A stretch of 64,000 nt of DNA, taken from assembly GCF_030680395.1 (NCBI RefSeq), contig NZ_JAUXVR010000027.1, forward strand, positions 1 to 64,000, given 5' to 3'. Positions 48,708 to 58,664 of the stretch are shown here, piece after piece. Each line of letters begins with the position of its first letter. Position 1 is the stretch's first letter. Made by a program: the position numbers and the translations under genes. The notes below the pieces were generated by a model. That model was not told the origin of the DNA. It saw nothing but the letters and a program-made list of their open reading frames with translations, and did not search any database. Source of the stretch: Methylobacter sp. GTDB taxonomy: Bacteria > Pseudomonadota > Gammaproteobacteria > Methylococcales > Methylomonadaceae.

Positions 48708-49592
48708 ATGTCTACAGATCAAGTGTTGAACAGGGCGCTGGGCGCCTATTTAGGTTTTGCCTGCGGCGATGCGCTCGGCGCTACGGTAGAGTTTATGTCG
48801 CCGAAACAAATCCAAAAACGCTACGGCGTGCATCGGGATATGATCGGTGGCGGCTGGCTGGGTCTGGAAGCAGGCCAAATCACTGACGACACGCAAATGT
48901 CGCTCGCCGTAGGGCAGGCCATTATCGATCATCAGGGTTGGAATATTCAGGCTGTCGCCGATAATTTTGTCGCATGGCTGGAAAGCGATCCGCCGGATAT
49001 AGGTAATACCTGTCGGCGCGGCATCATGCGCTACCGGGATAGCGGCGAACTGTTCGGTTTGCCTCGCGCTGACGATGCAGGCAACGGGGCTTGTATGCGT
49101 AACCTGCCGGTGGTGCTGGCGACCTTAAATCGGCCGGACTGTTTTAACGAGTGGAGCTTGCAACAATGCCACATTACCCATAACAATCCGTTGTCCAATG
49201 CCGCCACCTTAACACTGGGGCGAATCGTCAATCATTTGATTAACGGGCTGGATACGGATGCCTGCCAACAGGAAGTCGAGCAGTTGATCAGTCAACACGG
49301 CGAATTTGCCTACAGCCCCTATCTGGGCAAAGCCTCGGCTTATATTGTCGATACCGTACAGACGGTTTTACATTATTTTTTTAGCGCCGACAGTTTTGAG
49401 TCCTGCCTGATTGCAACCGTTAATCAGGGTGCCGATGCCGACACTACCGGTGCGTTGGTCGGTATGCTGGCAGGTGCTAAATATGGCGTTGAGCAGATTC
49501 CGGAGCGTTGGCTAAAGCAGTTGGATCAACAGATTGTCGCTCAAATACGTCAGCAAACAGCGGAACTTATCCGGCTTGCGGGGTTGCTGTAA
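48708..49592 (+). CDS. draG: ADP-ribosyl-[dinitrogen reductase] glycohydrolase
   Basis: Removes ADP-ribose from NifH and so reactivates nitrogenase. 294 aa from the ATG at 48708, which has a strong ribosome binding site (GGGAGGG). The binuclear-metal residues of the ADP-ribosylglycohydrolase fold are visible: ITDDTQMSL (Asp60, Asp61, Thr62) and NQGADADTTGALVGMLAGA (Asp243, Asp245, Thr246). GDALGATVEF at the N-terminus is also conserved. It starts 10 bp after draT, forming a classic draTG operon and implying a diazotrophic host. No nif gene lies in the window. Confidence 0.92.
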   Translation: MSTDQVLNRALGAYLGFACGDALGATVEFMSPKQIQKRYGVHRDMIGGGWLGLEAGQITDDTQMSLAVGQAIIDHQGWNIQAVADNFVAWLESDPPDIGNTCRRGIMRYRDSGELFGLPRADDAGNGACMRNLPVVLATLNRPDCFNEWSLQQCHITHNNPLSNAATLTLGRIVNHLINGLDTDACQQEVEQLISQHGEFAYSPYLGKASAYIVDTVQTVLHYFFSADSFESCLIATVNQGADADTTGALVGMLAGAKYGVEQIPERWLKQLDQQIVAQIRQQTAELIRLAGLL

Positions 49593-49739
49593 ATCCATTC
49601 TGTTCGATCGGCATTGCGTTGTTTGACAGTAGAAAAATTGATGCTTTGCTCTAACGGAATTCGGGAATCATAAATTCGCTTACTTTCGGCCTCGGGTATA
49701 ATGCCATGCTGAAATAACATCAATCTAAAGAGGAACACA

Positions 49740-50462
49740 ATGCCGGTCGATATTTTACTTACGGTTCTTGCAACATCCGTCGTTCAGTCTATTTTTGGAG
49801 TAGGCGTATTATTATTTGGCACCCCGCTGCTGCTTTTACTCGGATATGGCTTTGTCGATGCGCTGGGAGTGTTGCTACCGGTTTCTATTGCCATAAGCGC
49901 TTTACAATTTATAAGGCACTATGAAGATGTTGACGTCGCATTTTATAAAAACGTACTGATTTACAGTACGCCTTTGGTAGTGCTGCTTTTATTACTGGTT
50001 ACTACGATTAAAATTAATATCAGCCTGGTGATTGGCGGCGTATTGATTTTTGTCGCGTTAAAGAATTTTTCAATAACCATTGAAAAAACACTGCGCTTCA
50101 TAGTCAAGTATGAAAGGATTTATCTGATGGCGGTAGGTCTGGTTCATGGTATGAGCAACCTGGGTGGCTCAATGTTAACAGTGATAATTTACAGCAAGCA
50201 CTATCCCAAAAACAGAATGCGAGTAACGGCTGCGGCCAGCTATGCGACGTTTGCCTTGTGTCAATTGGCAACGTTATTGTTAATAGACAGTGAGTTTACA
50301 GTGTCATTTGCCGACAAGATAAGCTTTATTCAGATTGCTGTGGTGATGTTTTTATTGACTGAAGAAATACTTTATAACGGAATCGATAATGAAAAATACA
50401 GCAAGATATTTGCAATGTTTTTATTTGCATCAGGTATTCTGTTAATAGTGAAATCCTTATAA
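49740..50462 (+). CDS. TauE/SafE-family membrane permease
   Basis: 240 aa with about 7-8 hydrophobic segments. It starts with VQSIFGVGVLLFGTPLLLLLGYGFVDALGVLLPVSIAISALQF, the first-repeat pattern of TauE/SafE (DUF81) transporters, which export sulfite, sulfonates or similar organic anions. The matching second repeat is GLVHGMSNLGGSMLTVIIYSKHYPKNRMRVTAA. Good ribosome binding site AGAGGA. The substrate is not predictable. It is 14 bp upstream of the DUF502 gene and probably co-transcribed. Confidence 0.8.
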   Translation: MPVDILLTVLATSVVQSIFGVGVLLFGTPLLLLLGYGFVDALGVLLPVSIAISALQFIRHYEDVDVAFYKNVLIYSTPLVVLLLLLVTTIKINISLVIGGVLIFVALKNFSITIEKTLRFIVKYERIYLMAVGLVHGMSNLGGSMLTVIIYSKHYPKNRMRVTAAASYATFALCQLATLLLIDSEFTVSFADKISFIQIAVVMFLLTEEILYNGIDNEKYSKIFAMFLFASGILLIVKSL

Positions 50463-50476
50463 AACTGGAGAGAAAA

Positions 50477-51067
50477 ATGAAAGAATTGGTTAAAAAACTA
50501 TTGAATTATTTCTTGATCGGCATTTTTGCAGTTATTCCCATTGTCATTATTTTACAAATCATGATTTTTGTAAAAGATCGGGTTTCCGATTTGTTTCAAC
50601 TGGTTTACGGCTATGCAGATAATTATCTTTATACGATTCTGGTTTTTGCGGTCAGTTTTTTTATTCTGGTATACATTGGTCGTAAATTAGTCCAGGAAGG
50701 CCGTTCCTGGGTTATTGGCGCGTTTGACCATGTTATTGAGCGGATTCCATTAATGAATACGCTTTATCGGGTGCTGAAAAAAGTTGTCAATATGTTTTCA
50801 TCCCACGACCGGACTATCGCAAAGGAAGTGGTTTATGTCGAATACCCGAAAGAGGGTGTGTGGATGACTGCTTATGTTACGAACCGGCACGACGATAAAT
50901 ACGTACTGTTTATTCCTACATCGCCTAACCCGACTTCCGGTTTTACGGTGATTGTCGAGAAATCGAAGGTCATTAAATCCGCCATGAATATCGAAGAGGC
51001 CAGTAGTTTTATCATCAGTGTGGGCGTTGATTACGGCAAGGTTTCGGAAATGAGTCAACTACCCTAA
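50477..51067 (+). CDS. DUF502 family membrane protein
   Basis: 196 aa: two membrane helices (about 10-32 and 49-70), then a soluble domain with the DUF502 pattern IERIPLMNTLYRVLKKVVNMFS, VVYVEYPKEGVWMTAYVT and LFIPTSPNPTSGFTVIVEKSKV. The family is widespread in bacteria and plants, but its function is unknown. Ribosome binding site GGAGAG upstream. It lies between a permease and a small lipoprotein on the same strand. Confidence 0.85.
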   Translation: MKELVKKLLNYFLIGIFAVIPIVIILQIMIFVKDRVSDLFQLVYGYADNYLYTILVFAVSFFILVYIGRKLVQEGRSWVIGAFDHVIERIPLMNTLYRVLKKVVNMFSSHDRTIAKEVVYVEYPKEGVWMTAYVTNRHDDKYVLFIPTSPNPTSGFTVIVEKSKVIKSAMNIEEASSFIISVGVDYGKVSEMSQLP

Positions 51068-51093
51068 ATTTGAACTGTAGTATGGGAATATAG

Positions 51094-51297
51094 ATGAAAT
51101 TATTAATTGGAGTGGCGGCGATCCTGATGCTGGTTTCAATTTCAGGCTGCGATAAAGACGATAAACAGGTTAAAACTGCTGATGCAGGGCCGTTAAAAAC
51201 GCAACTGGAAACGTTGGAGCAGGCCAAGCAGGTTGAGCAACAGATTCAGGATGCTGCGGAGCAACAGAGTCAAAAAATAGAGACGGGAACGCAATAA
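51094..51297 (+). CDS. Small lipoprotein
   Basis: 67 aa. Signal peptide with lipobox SISGC (Cys19) and Asp at +2 (CDKDDK), which in gammaproteobacteria tends to retain lipoproteins in the inner membrane. The mature part is a short charged Gln-rich helix (TLEQAKQVEQQIQDAAEQQSQK). No family recognised. It lies 27 bp after the DUF502 gene. Confidence 0.7.
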   Translation: MKLLIGVAAILMLVSISGCDKDDKQVKTADAGPLKTQLETLEQAKQVEQQIQDAAEQQSQKIETGTQ

Positions 51298-51494
51298 TTT
51301 GGAAGGGTAGTGATGTGTTTTCTGTCATCCAGAGGCTACAGATTGTTATGCGGTGTCGGCGTCAGTAAGGAAAAACCTGTGTAGAAAGTTGCTGAAAGCA
51401 TTTTTGTTGACTTTGAGTTGCTTGTTTGTTATGAATGATCCTGCCTTTACCGGCAAAAAATAATAATAAACAATTACATAAGAGGGGGATGGGT

Positions 51495-52304
51495 ATGGGA
51501 TCTGATAACGGCACCAAAACAGGCAGGTTGGCGAAATTAACTCAGCTGGAAGCGGAGGTAGCCAAGCTTTCCGAGCAGCTGAAAGCAAATAAGAAAACTA
51601 TCGTTTTGTTGAAAAAATCTTTGACTGAGCGCGATTTAAAGATTCATGAATTAGAATCAAAATTGATATATGCTCAACAATCGTTGTTGAAAAAAGCGAT
51701 CTTCACAATTCACCAATGCAGGGATCAAATCAAAAACGGAATTGACGGAAAAATAATCAACCCTGCGTTAGCGCAAATTCAGCAGCAGATTGAGGTTATT
51801 CAGGGCATTGTCTATGAAGCCAGAGATCTCATCAGCAAGAAAAAAATGCTGATTCACGAAAATATCCATACGACTTCAAATATGGTCCAGCAATGTCCTG
51901 ATCAAGCGATAAGGTATTTTGAAAAATGGGTTGTTGAACCGGCCAGGTTGGTGGTCAAGGAAGTTGTTGGATTGGTCGACAACAATGTAAAAAACGGTCA
52001 GTATCTGATCGAGCAAAAAATCATATATCCAGGCAAACTGTGGTATGACAAAGTTGTTGTCGTTGTGCAGGCGCTACCGATGGAGAGTCGGGTTATTTTT
52101 CAAGTGTGGCTGGCAGGACCCGCTATGCAGAAAATAGAAGCGTTACCTGTTGTTGGAAAAGAGCTTGGCGCCAATGCAGAGGCATTACTGAAGCGCTTGA
52201 TTGAGCAGTTAAAATCAGGAGCTGAACAGGGTTTTGAAAAAGCTGCCGATGTAGTAAAAAAATCATCTTTTTGGGATGGCAAGCGCAAGATGGAAGCCGC
52301 TTAG
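51495..52304 (+). CDS. Coiled-coil protein, function unknown
   Basis: 269 aa from the ATG at 51495, preceded by a strong AGAGGGGG; an ATG two codons earlier sits right against that site and is less likely. N-terminal coiled coil (about 10-65, LTQLEAEVAKLSEQLKANKKTIVLLKKSLTERDLKIHELESK), then amphipathic helices (DKVVVVVQALPMESRVIFQVWLAG). No signal peptide. No family recognised. It may belong with the preceding membrane genes, with which it shares strand, but a 197-bp gap separates them. Confidence 0.6.
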   Translation: MGSDNGTKTGRLAKLTQLEAEVAKLSEQLKANKKTIVLLKKSLTERDLKIHELESKLIYAQQSLLKKAIFTIHQCRDQIKNGIDGKIINPALAQIQQQIEVIQGIVYEARDLISKKKMLIHENIHTTSNMVQQCPDQAIRYFEKWVVEPARLVVKEVVGLVDNNVKNGQYLIEQKIIYPGKLWYDKVVVVVQALPMESRVIFQVWLAGPAMQKIEALPVVGKELGANAEALLKRLIEQLKSGAEQGFEKAADVVKKSSFWDGKRKMEAA

Positions 52305-52342
52305 ATAAAGGATAGTCGCCTTCAGGCGTCTAAAAATGACGA

Positions 52343-52365
52343 GGCGACCGAGAGGGTTGGTCGCC
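52343..52365. terminator. Stem-loop between convergent genes
   Basis: GGCGACC-N9-GGTCGCC, a perfect 7-bp stem, lies between the ends of the coiled-coil gene and oadB. No T-run follows on either strand, so terminator function is uncertain. Confidence 0.45.
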
Positions 52366-52419
52366 TGTCTTCATCAAGAACAGTTTAAAGCAACAGTATT
52401 ACTTCTCGTCCTTGCATGG

Positions 52420-53547
52420 TTATTTAACCAAACTCAATAAAACGCCCGCAGCCACCGCAGAACCAATCACTCCGGCGACATTAGGCCCCATGGCATGCAT
52501 TAGCAGGAAGTTATGTGGATTGCTCTCCAATCCGACTTTGTTGACCACCCGTGCGGCCATCGGCACTGCGGAAACACCGGCTGCGCCAATCAGTGGATTA
52601 ATCGGGGTGCTGCTGAATTTATTCATGATTTTTGCCATGATCACGCCGGCCGCCGTGCCGATGCTGAAAGCAATCGCTCCCAAGGCCAGGATACCCAGTG
52701 TCTTGACTTGTAAAAAAGCTTCGGCGCTGAGCTTTGAACCTACCGCTAGTCCCAGGAAAATAGTGACGATGTTGATGAGTTCGTTTTGTGCGGTTTGACT
52801 CAAGCGTTCAACCACACCGCATGCATTCATCAGGTTACCCAGTGCAAACATGCCGATTAAAGGCGCGGCCGACGGTAACAGCAAGGTGCAAATAACGAGC
52901 AGCATTAACGGAAAGACGATTTTTTCGGTCTTGCCCACTACGCGCAGCTGTTGCATTTCGATTTTGCGTTCATCTTCGGTGGTCAAGGCGCGCATGATCG
53001 GCGGTTGTATTAGCGGTACCAGAGCCATGTAGGAATAAGCCGCGACAGCAATGGCTCCCAACAAGTCAGGCGACAATTTTGAGGCCACATAAATAGCAGT
53101 CGGACCGTCGGCGCCGCCGATAATGCCGATTGCGGCGGCATCTTTTAAAGTAAACTCCAGGCCCGGTACGGCATTGAGCGCCAGCGCTCCCAATAGTGAG
53201 GCAAAGATACCGAACTGCGCCGCAGCGCCCAGCAGCAAAGTTTTAGGGTTAGCCAGCATGGGACCGAAATCGGTCATCGCGCCCACGCCCATAAATATGA
53301 GCAACGGAAACAGGCCGGTTTTAATACCGAAATACAAATAATACAAAATACCGCCTTCATCGGCGATACCTGCAACCGGAATATTGCTGAGTATGGCGCC
53401 AAAGCCTATCGGCAACAACAGCAAGGGCTCAAAGCCTTTTTTAATGGCCAGAAACAGCAGCAAAAAGCCGACCAGCATCATAAAGGCCTGTCCACCGGTG
53501 AAGTTGTATATGCCGGTGCTATGCCAGAGTGAAATGAGATTTTCCAT
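52420..53547 (-). CDS. oadB: Oxaloacetate decarboxylase beta subunit (Na+ pump)
   Basis: Integral membrane subunit that decarboxylates carboxybiotin and pumps Na+ outward. 375 aa, about nine membrane segments; conserved blocks are [52 protein letters not shown] (with the essential Asp) and [19 protein letters not shown] with [19 protein letters not shown]. Last gene of the oadG-oadA-oadB set on the minus strand, 95 bp after oadA. Confidence 0.95.
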   Translation of the reverse strand: MENLISLWHSTGIYNFTGGQAFMMLVGFLLLFLAIKKGFEPLLLLPIGFGAILSNIPVAGIADEGGILYYLYFGIKTGLFPLLIFMGVGAMTDFGPMLANPKTLLLGAAAQFGIFASLLGALALNAVPGLEFTLKDAAAIGIIGGADGPTAIYVASKLSPDLLGAIAVAAYSYMALVPLIQPPIMRALTTEDERKIEMQQLRVVGKTEKIVFPLMLLVICTLLLPSAAPLIGMFALGNLMNACGVVERLSQTAQNELINIVTIFLGLAVGSKLSAEAFLQVKTLGILALGAIAFSIGTAAGVIMAKIMNKFSSTPINPLIGAAGVSAVPMAARVVNKVGLESNPHNFLLMHAMGPNVAGVIGSAVAAGVLLSLVK

Positions 53548-53642
53548 GAGATGTCTCTTTATTAAATCATGTAGAGCGACCGGATGATCGCTCTTTATGC
53601 CCGCGGGTACTACGGTTTTTCGTGTTTTCTGTGGTTATCCTT

Positions 53643-55451
53643 TTATAAAGAAATCAGCACATCGCCCCCGGCAACGGCACTGCCTTCTTTTATATTAACA
53701 GTGCTGACGATTCCAGTTGTTTTGGAGCGTACTTCGGTTTCCATTTTCATCGCTTCCATAATGACTACGATATCGCCTTCGGCAACGATACTGCCCACAG
53801 TGACCAGGACTTTCAGAATATTACCGGCCATTGGAGATTCAACCACGGCGCCGCTGCTGGCTATCAGTGCGGCATGGGTTGCACTGCTGATCGCAGGTTG
53901 AATAGTCAGGGCTGCGTTGTTAGCTCCGACGATGACGCTGAAATTTCTGCCATCAACGTTGACGGTGTAGGTTTCCATTTGTGGCTGGGTGGTTGCGTTG
54001 TCGGCAGTGGATGATTTTGCCTGAGGTGCGTTGTTGGCGGCAAAGGCTTGCGCATCCGGGGTCGCTTCAAAGGCGGCCGGATTACCCCGGTTAGCCAGAA
54101 ACTTCCAGCCGACTTGCGCGAACAAACCGTTGATCAAAGCATCTTCTTCGACGTTGGCGGCCAGGGTTACGCCTTCGGCTTGGGCTTTCTCGCGCACTTC
54201 GGCAATCAGCTTGTCCATTTCCGGCGCGATCAGATCGGCCGGACGACAGGTAATCGCTTGTGTGCCGTTCAGTACTTTGTCTTGCAGGGCTTTGTTGACC
54301 GGCGCAGGCGTTGCGCCGTATTCGCCTTTTAAAACACCGGCGGTTTCCTTGGTGATGTTTTTGTAGCGTTCGCCGTTCATTACGTTAATCACGGCCTGGG
54401 TGCCGACGATTTGCGAAGTCGGCGTGACCAGCGGAATAAAACCCAAGTCTTCGCGCACACGGGGAATTTCCAGCATGACTTCGTCGAACTTGTCGGCGGC
54501 GCCTTGTTCTTTGAGCTGGCTTTCCATGTTGGTCAGCATGCCGCCCGGTACTTGGGAGATCAGGATGCGGCTGTCGACGCCTTTCAGGCTGCCTTCGTAT
54601 TGCGCATATTTTTTGCGGATGTCCCGGAAATAAGTGGCGATATGTTCCAGTTCTACCAAATCCAGGCCGGTATCGCGGCCGGTGCCTTCCAGGCTGGCAA
54701 CGATGGTCTCGGTGGGACTGTGTCCGTAAGTCATGCTCATCGATGAAATGGCGGTATCGACATTGTCGACGCCCGCCTCGGCAGCCTTGATCAGCGTGCC
54801 GACACTCAAGCCGGTGGTCGCATGGCAATGCAGATGGATCGGTATATCGGTGCTGGCTTTCAGGCGGCTGACCAGTTCAAAGGCATCGTAGGGCTTGAGC
54901 AAGCCTGCCATGTCTTTGATACAAATCGAATGCGCGCCCATGTCTTCAATCTGTTTGCCCAGATCCACCCATAAATCCATGGTATGCACAGGGCTGGTGG
55001 TGTAGGAGATGGTACCTTGGGCATGAGCGTCGGTGCGGAGCACGGCCTTGACGGCATGGTCAATGTTGCGCATGTCGTTCATTGCATCAAAAATCCGGAA
55101 CACGTCGATACCGTTGACTACGCAACGCTCGACAAATTTATCCACGACATCGTCGGCATAATGCCGGTAGCCCAGGATATTCTGTCCGCGAAACAGCATT
55201 TGCTGAGGCGTATTGGGCATGGCGGCTTTCAGCAGGCGTAGTCTTTCCCAAGGGTCTTCGCCCAGGTAACGGATACAGGCATCAAAGGTCGCGCCGCCCC
55301 AGGACTCAATCGACCAATAACCGATTTGGTCGAGTTTTTCGCAAATCGGCAGCATGTCTTCAATGCGCAACCGGGTTGCCAAAATGGATTGATGAGCATC
55401 ACGCAGAACGACTTCGGTGATACCTAAGGGCTGCTTTATATCGGTGGACAT
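53643..55451 (-). CDS. oadA: Oxaloacetate decarboxylase alpha subunit
   Basis: Carboxyltransferase plus biotin carrier. 602 aa: an HMGL-like TIM barrel (about 8-290, [17 protein letters not shown], with metal-binding [12 protein letters not shown]), the conserved carboxylase domain (about 295-465), a proline/alanine/glutamine-rich linker (about 475-500) and a C-terminal biotinyl domain with the biotinylated lysine in [13 protein letters not shown]. Together with OadB and OadG it couples oxaloacetate decarboxylation to Na+ export. No biotin carboxylase subunit is adjacent, which argues against pyruvate carboxylase. Confidence 0.95.
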   Translation of the reverse strand: MSTDIKQPLGITEVVLRDAHQSILATRLRIEDMLPICEKLDQIGYWSIESWGGATFDACIRYLGEDPWERLRLLKAAMPNTPQQMLFRGQNILGYRHYADDVVDKFVERCVVNGIDVFRIFDAMNDMRNIDHAVKAVLRTDAHAQGTISYTTSPVHTMDLWVDLGKQIEDMGAHSICIKDMAGLLKPYDAFELVSRLKASTDIPIHLHCHATTGLSVGTLIKAAEAGVDNVDTAISSMSMTYGHSPTETIVASLEGTGRDTGLDLVELEHIATYFRDIRKKYAQYEGSLKGVDSRILISQVPGGMLTNMESQLKEQGAADKFDEVMLEIPRVREDLGFIPLVTPTSQIVGTQAVINVMNGERYKNITKETAGVLKGEYGATPAPVNKALQDKVLNGTQAITCRPADLIAPEMDKLIAEVREKAQAEGVTLAANVEEDALINGLFAQVGWKFLANRGNPAAFEATPDAQAFAANNAPQAKSSTADNATTQPQMETYTVNVDGRNFSVIVGANNAALTIQPAISSATHAALIASSGAVVESPMAGNILKVLVTVGSIVAEGDIVVIMEAMKMETEVRSKTTGIVSTVNIKEGSAVAGGDVLISL

Positions 55452-55609
55452 GCTTGTTGTTTCTCCTGAAACCTTTGTAAATTTTAATCATTGACCCTAG
55501 GGTCATTAATTTTGGTGTCGTTAGTTATGCTTCTCGGCAACCGCTCCCTGCGTTGCTCTACCTCCCGCATAAACCACATGGATGTGGTGAATGCAGAGAA
55601 ATGACTGGA

Positions 55610-55852
55610 TCATTTCCTGCCCTTGCGGTCGTTGCGATATTGGTGCACGGCAGCAGTGATCGCCGCAACAACACTTTTATCAATATCATTGGTGATGCCG
55701 GGGACTGTCCTTGAGGCCGGTATGTCCGGGAAATAGCGTTGCACAAATGCCGACATGAGGTTGATAGCGACTACCAACATGGTCAAAAACAGGAATACTA
55801 TGCCCATCCCGGTAAACATTAATTCGATCCCGCTAGTCATTTGTTCTGTCAT
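55610..55852 (-). CDS. oadG: Oxaloacetate decarboxylase gamma subunit
   Basis: 80 aa: one N-terminal membrane helix (about 8-34, GIELMFTGMGIVFLFLTMLVVAIN) with the family motif GMGIVFLFLTMLV, and a hydrophilic C-terminal tail (IDKSVVAAITAAVHQYRNDRKGRK), which in the family binds Zn and assembles the complex. It lies 158 bp upstream of oadA on the same strand. The gap contains a small hairpin CCACAT-GG-ATGTGG (55574-55587). Confidence 0.9.
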   Translation of the reverse strand: MTEQMTSGIELMFTGMGIVFLFLTMLVVAINLMSAFVQRYFPDIPASRTVPGITNDIDKSVVAAITAAVHQYRNDRKGRK

Positions 55853-56017
55853 AGTTGATCACTTATTAAATTTCTTAACTATTGCATTGTATCATAGGCA
55901 AAATTCATAACTAATCGTTGTTTCTTCCATATCGATTGCGATCGCCGGTCTTTTGGCGATGCGGTCTTGAACGCGTACAATACATACCATTATAAATGGT
56001 TATTATGAGGTAAAAAT

Positions 56018-56416
56018 ATGACAGATAAAGAACGTAACAAAGACGAACAATGGCAACAGAAATTAACGCCTGAGCAATTTAACATTTGCCGACTGAAAGC
56101 CACGGAGCCGCCTTTTACCGGCAAATATGCCGATTGCAAAAAAGACGGTATTTATCATTGCATTTGCTGCGGCAATCCGTTGTTCGACTCGACGACCAAA
56201 TATGATTCAGGCTCCGGCTGGCCGAGTTTTTGGGATGTATTGTCTGAGAACAGTGTTGCTGAACATGTTGACGCCAGTCACGGTATGCGCAGGGTTGAAG
56301 TGACTTGTAAATCCTGCGATGCGCATTTAGGCCATGTGTTTGAGGACGGTCCGCAACCAACAGGGCTGCGCTATTGCATTAATTCAGCGGCATTAGATTT
56401 GAAAGAAAGATCATGA
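56018..56416 (+). CDS. msrB: Peptide-methionine (R)-S-oxide reductase
   Basis: Repairs methionine-R-sulfoxide in oxidised proteins. 132 aa: structural zinc pairs CICC (Cys48/Cys51) and CKSC (Cys97/Cys100), [27 protein letters not shown] with catalytic Cys120. Start has GAGG upstream. It overlaps apeB by 4 nt (ATGA). Confidence 0.96.
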   Translation: MTDKERNKDEQWQQKLTPEQFNICRLKATEPPFTGKYADCKKDGIYHCICCGNPLFDSTTKYDSGSGWPSFWDVLSENSVAEHVDASHGMRRVEVTCKSCDAHLGHVFEDGPQPTGLRYCINSAALDLKERS

Positions 56417-57720
56417 ATAGTAGGGCTCAGGTTCAAAGTTTACTGGATTTTATCGATGCCAGTCCCAGCCCCTGGCATGTCGTTAAAACCATTGAAACTC
56501 AGCTTGCGACACAAACACCGGCGTGGCAACGTCTTGACGAAACCGCCAAATGGACATTGCAGCCGGGCGGCCGGTATTACGTGGTACGCGATGATTCGTC
56601 TATCGTTTTGTTTATACAAGGACAAAAACCGCTGGCTGAAACCGGCTTTAAAATTATCGGCGCACATACCGACTCCCCCGGCTTAAGAATAAAGCCGAAT
56701 GCAGCAAGTAGCGCGGACGGCTTGTTGAGACTGGGTGTCGAGATATACGGCGGCCCCATACTGGCGACCTTTACCGACAGGGATTTGAGCCTTGCAGGAA
56801 GAATCGCTTATAAAAACGATCAGGATCAGATAACGGGCGTGCTGGTCAAATTCGATCAAGCGCTGCTGCGTTTGCCTAATCTGGCAATCCACATGAACAG
56901 GGCGGTTAACGAAGAAGGCCTGAAACTGCAAAAGCAGACCGAATTGCCGTTGATCTTGTCGGTATCGACCGAAGAACAATTGCCGCGAGCTTATTTTTCA
57001 GCGTTGCTGCAACAACAATCAGGCATAGCTGCTGAGCGTATTTTATCCTGGGATTTAGCCGTGTATGACACGCAGAAAGGCGCTTTCTGGGGGGCGGAAA
57101 GCGAATTTTATGCGAACAGCCAGCTGGATAATCTGGCCTCCTGCCATGCCGCATTGCAGGCGTTGCTTGATAATGCAGATTTACAGCCGGACAGTACCCG
57201 AGTATGTGCGTTATTCGACCATGAAGAAATCGGCAGCCAAAGCAACAAAGGCGCTGACGGCAGCTTCCTGCCCGATGTGCTCCAGCGCATCGCTTTGGCG
57301 ACCGCAACCGATGACGAGGATTATGCCAGGGCGCTGGCGAAAAGCTTCATGATCAGCGCGGATATGGCGCATGCCTACCAACCCAACTTCCCAAATGCTT
57401 ACGACCCCGATCATAAAGTCAGCGTCAATAAAGGCCCTGTGATTAAGGTCAACGCCAACCACAACTACAGCTCGGAAAGCGTCTCGGCGGCTATGTTTGC
57501 CAACTGGTGCGAACAGGCTGATGTGCCGTATCAGACATATTCGCACCGTTGCGATCTACCCTGCGGTAGCACCATCGGGCCGATTACATCCGCAAAACTG
57601 GGCATCCGCTCAATCGATGTCGGCAATCCAATGTGGGCTATGCACAGCCTCAGGGAAAGCGCCGGGGTGCTGGATCATGAGTACATGATCAGAGTGATGA
57701 AACGGTTTTTTGCCGAGTAA
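56413..57720 (+). CDS. apeB: M18 family aspartyl aminopeptidase
   Basis: 435-aa zinc aminopeptidase that removes N-terminal acidic residues. Conserved M18 blocks: [14 protein letters not shown] (N-terminus), [16 protein letters not shown] (metal-binding His and Asp), [16 protein letters not shown] (catalytic Glu) and [15 protein letters not shown] near the C-terminus (metal-binding His). Complete. Translationally coupled to msrB. Confidence 0.95.
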   Translation: MNSRAQVQSLLDFIDASPSPWHVVKTIETQLATQTPAWQRLDETAKWTLQPGGRYYVVRDDSSIVLFIQGQKPLAETGFKIIGAHTDSPGLRIKPNAASSADGLLRLGVEIYGGPILATFTDRDLSLAGRIAYKNDQDQITGVLVKFDQALLRLPNLAIHMNRAVNEEGLKLQKQTELPLILSVSTEEQLPRAYFSALLQQQSGIAAERILSWDLAVYDTQKGAFWGAESEFYANSQLDNLASCHAALQALLDNADLQPDSTRVCALFDHEEIGSQSNKGADGSFLPDVLQRIALATATDDEDYARALAKSFMISADMAHAYQPNFPNAYDPDHKVSVNKGPVIKVNANHNYSSESVSAAMFANWCEQADVPYQTYSHRCDLPCGSTIGPITSAKLGIRSIDVGNPMWAMHSLRESAGVLDHEYMIRVMKRFFAE

Positions 57721-57739
57721 AGGCCAAAGACGAAGTTGC

Positions 57740-57764
57740 GTAGGGCGCGCACCGCACGCCCTAC
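57740..57764. repeat. GTAGGGCG palindrome after apeB
   Basis: GTAGGGCG-N9-CGCCCTAC, a perfect 8-bp inverted repeat 20 bp after the apeB stop. It could serve as a transcription stop or be a REP-like unit. Only one copy was seen in the window. Confidence 0.6.
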
Positions 57765-57868
57765 CATAATGGTTAAAATAAGCCCCGCCCCGTCTGCCGG
57801 AAGGTGCTTCATGTCATGATTTCGATAAATAATTAAAATGACAATTGTCGATTTTCTACTACACGTAG

Positions 57869-58453
57869 ATGACCGTTAATCTAGCCCCCTTTGACGGCGA
57901 GCTTTATTTAATCAAGCAGTTTTACAGCTTGCCGGAGGCCGATCTGCTGTTTGCAAAGTTACACGCCGATTTGGCTTGGCAGGAAGAAGCCATTTTTATC
58001 TACGGCAGGTGGGTAAAAGTGCCTCGTCTGATGTGCTGGTACGGGGATAATGATGCCTGGTACCGTTATTCGGGCGTTAATCATCAGCCGATGTCGTGGA
58101 CACCGATGTTGCAGGCAATCAGGGAGAAGGTGGAGCGGCAATGTCACTGTACTTTTAATAGCGTATTAGCCAATTTGTACCGTGACGGTAACGATTCGAT
58201 GGGCTGTCATGCCGATGATGAAAAAGAGCTGGGGCCGAACCCGGTGATTGCGTCATTGAGCCTGGGCGACGAGCGCGTATTCAAGCTGCATCATAAAAAA
58301 TGCAAAGAAAAACTGGATATTGTTTTAGGTCACGGCGATTTGCTGGTGATGGCCGGAACCTTGCAACACCACTGGATGCATTCGGTGCCTAAAACCAAAA
58401 AAATGAAAACGCCGAGGATTAATTTGACGTTTCGGCGGATTAAGCAGGATTGA
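57869..58453 (+). CDS. alkB: AlkB-like alpha-ketoglutarate-dependent dioxygenase
   Basis: Fe(II)/2-oxoglutarate dioxygenase that directly reverses alkylation damage. 194 aa: LANLYRDGNDSMGCHADDE contains the HxD iron site (His114, Asp116); the distal histidine is His171 (HHWMHSVPK), and the 2-oxoglutarate-binding arginines lie in PRINLTFR (Arg183, Arg189). The PRLMCWYGD segment is shared with the AlkB2/AlkB3-like short form. No Ada or other adaptive-response gene is adjacent. Confidence 0.92.
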   Translation: MTVNLAPFDGELYLIKQFYSLPEADLLFAKLHADLAWQEEAIFIYGRWVKVPRLMCWYGDNDAWYRYSGVNHQPMSWTPMLQAIREKVERQCHCTFNSVLANLYRDGNDSMGCHADDEKELGPNPVIASLSLGDERVFKLHHKKCKEKLDIVLGHGDLLVMAGTLQHHWMHSVPKTKKMKTPRINLTFRRIKQD

Positions 58454-58486
58454 TGTCTTCTTTAAACGGCAGGGAAAACCACAAAC

Positions 58487-58570
58487 GGAGCCGCGACTTT
58501 AGTCGCGCATGAGCCTTCATGCGTAGGCAGTGATGATAACAGTCATCACCGCGACTGAAGTCGCGGCTCC
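58487..58570. repeat. 84-bp cloverleaf-like palindromic element
   Basis: Starts GGAGCCGCGACTTTAGTCGC and ends with the near-perfect reverse complement. Each arm is itself a palindrome (CGCGACT-TT-AGTCGCG and CGCGACT-GA-AGTCGCG). Between them are two smaller hairpins, CATGA-N4-TCATG-like (58508-58521) and TGATG-N8-CATCA (58531-58548). It lies between alkB and the HicB-like gene and has no coding capacity, resembling a REP/MITE-type element. Confidence 0.8.
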
Positions 58571-58664
58571 AAATGCCCTGAAATTTAAAGCAGGTACACA
58601 TCACGAAGAGCTGAGAATAAAATTGCGATTTTTGTTAGTTTCCGTAGCAGACAAAGGAGCGAAT

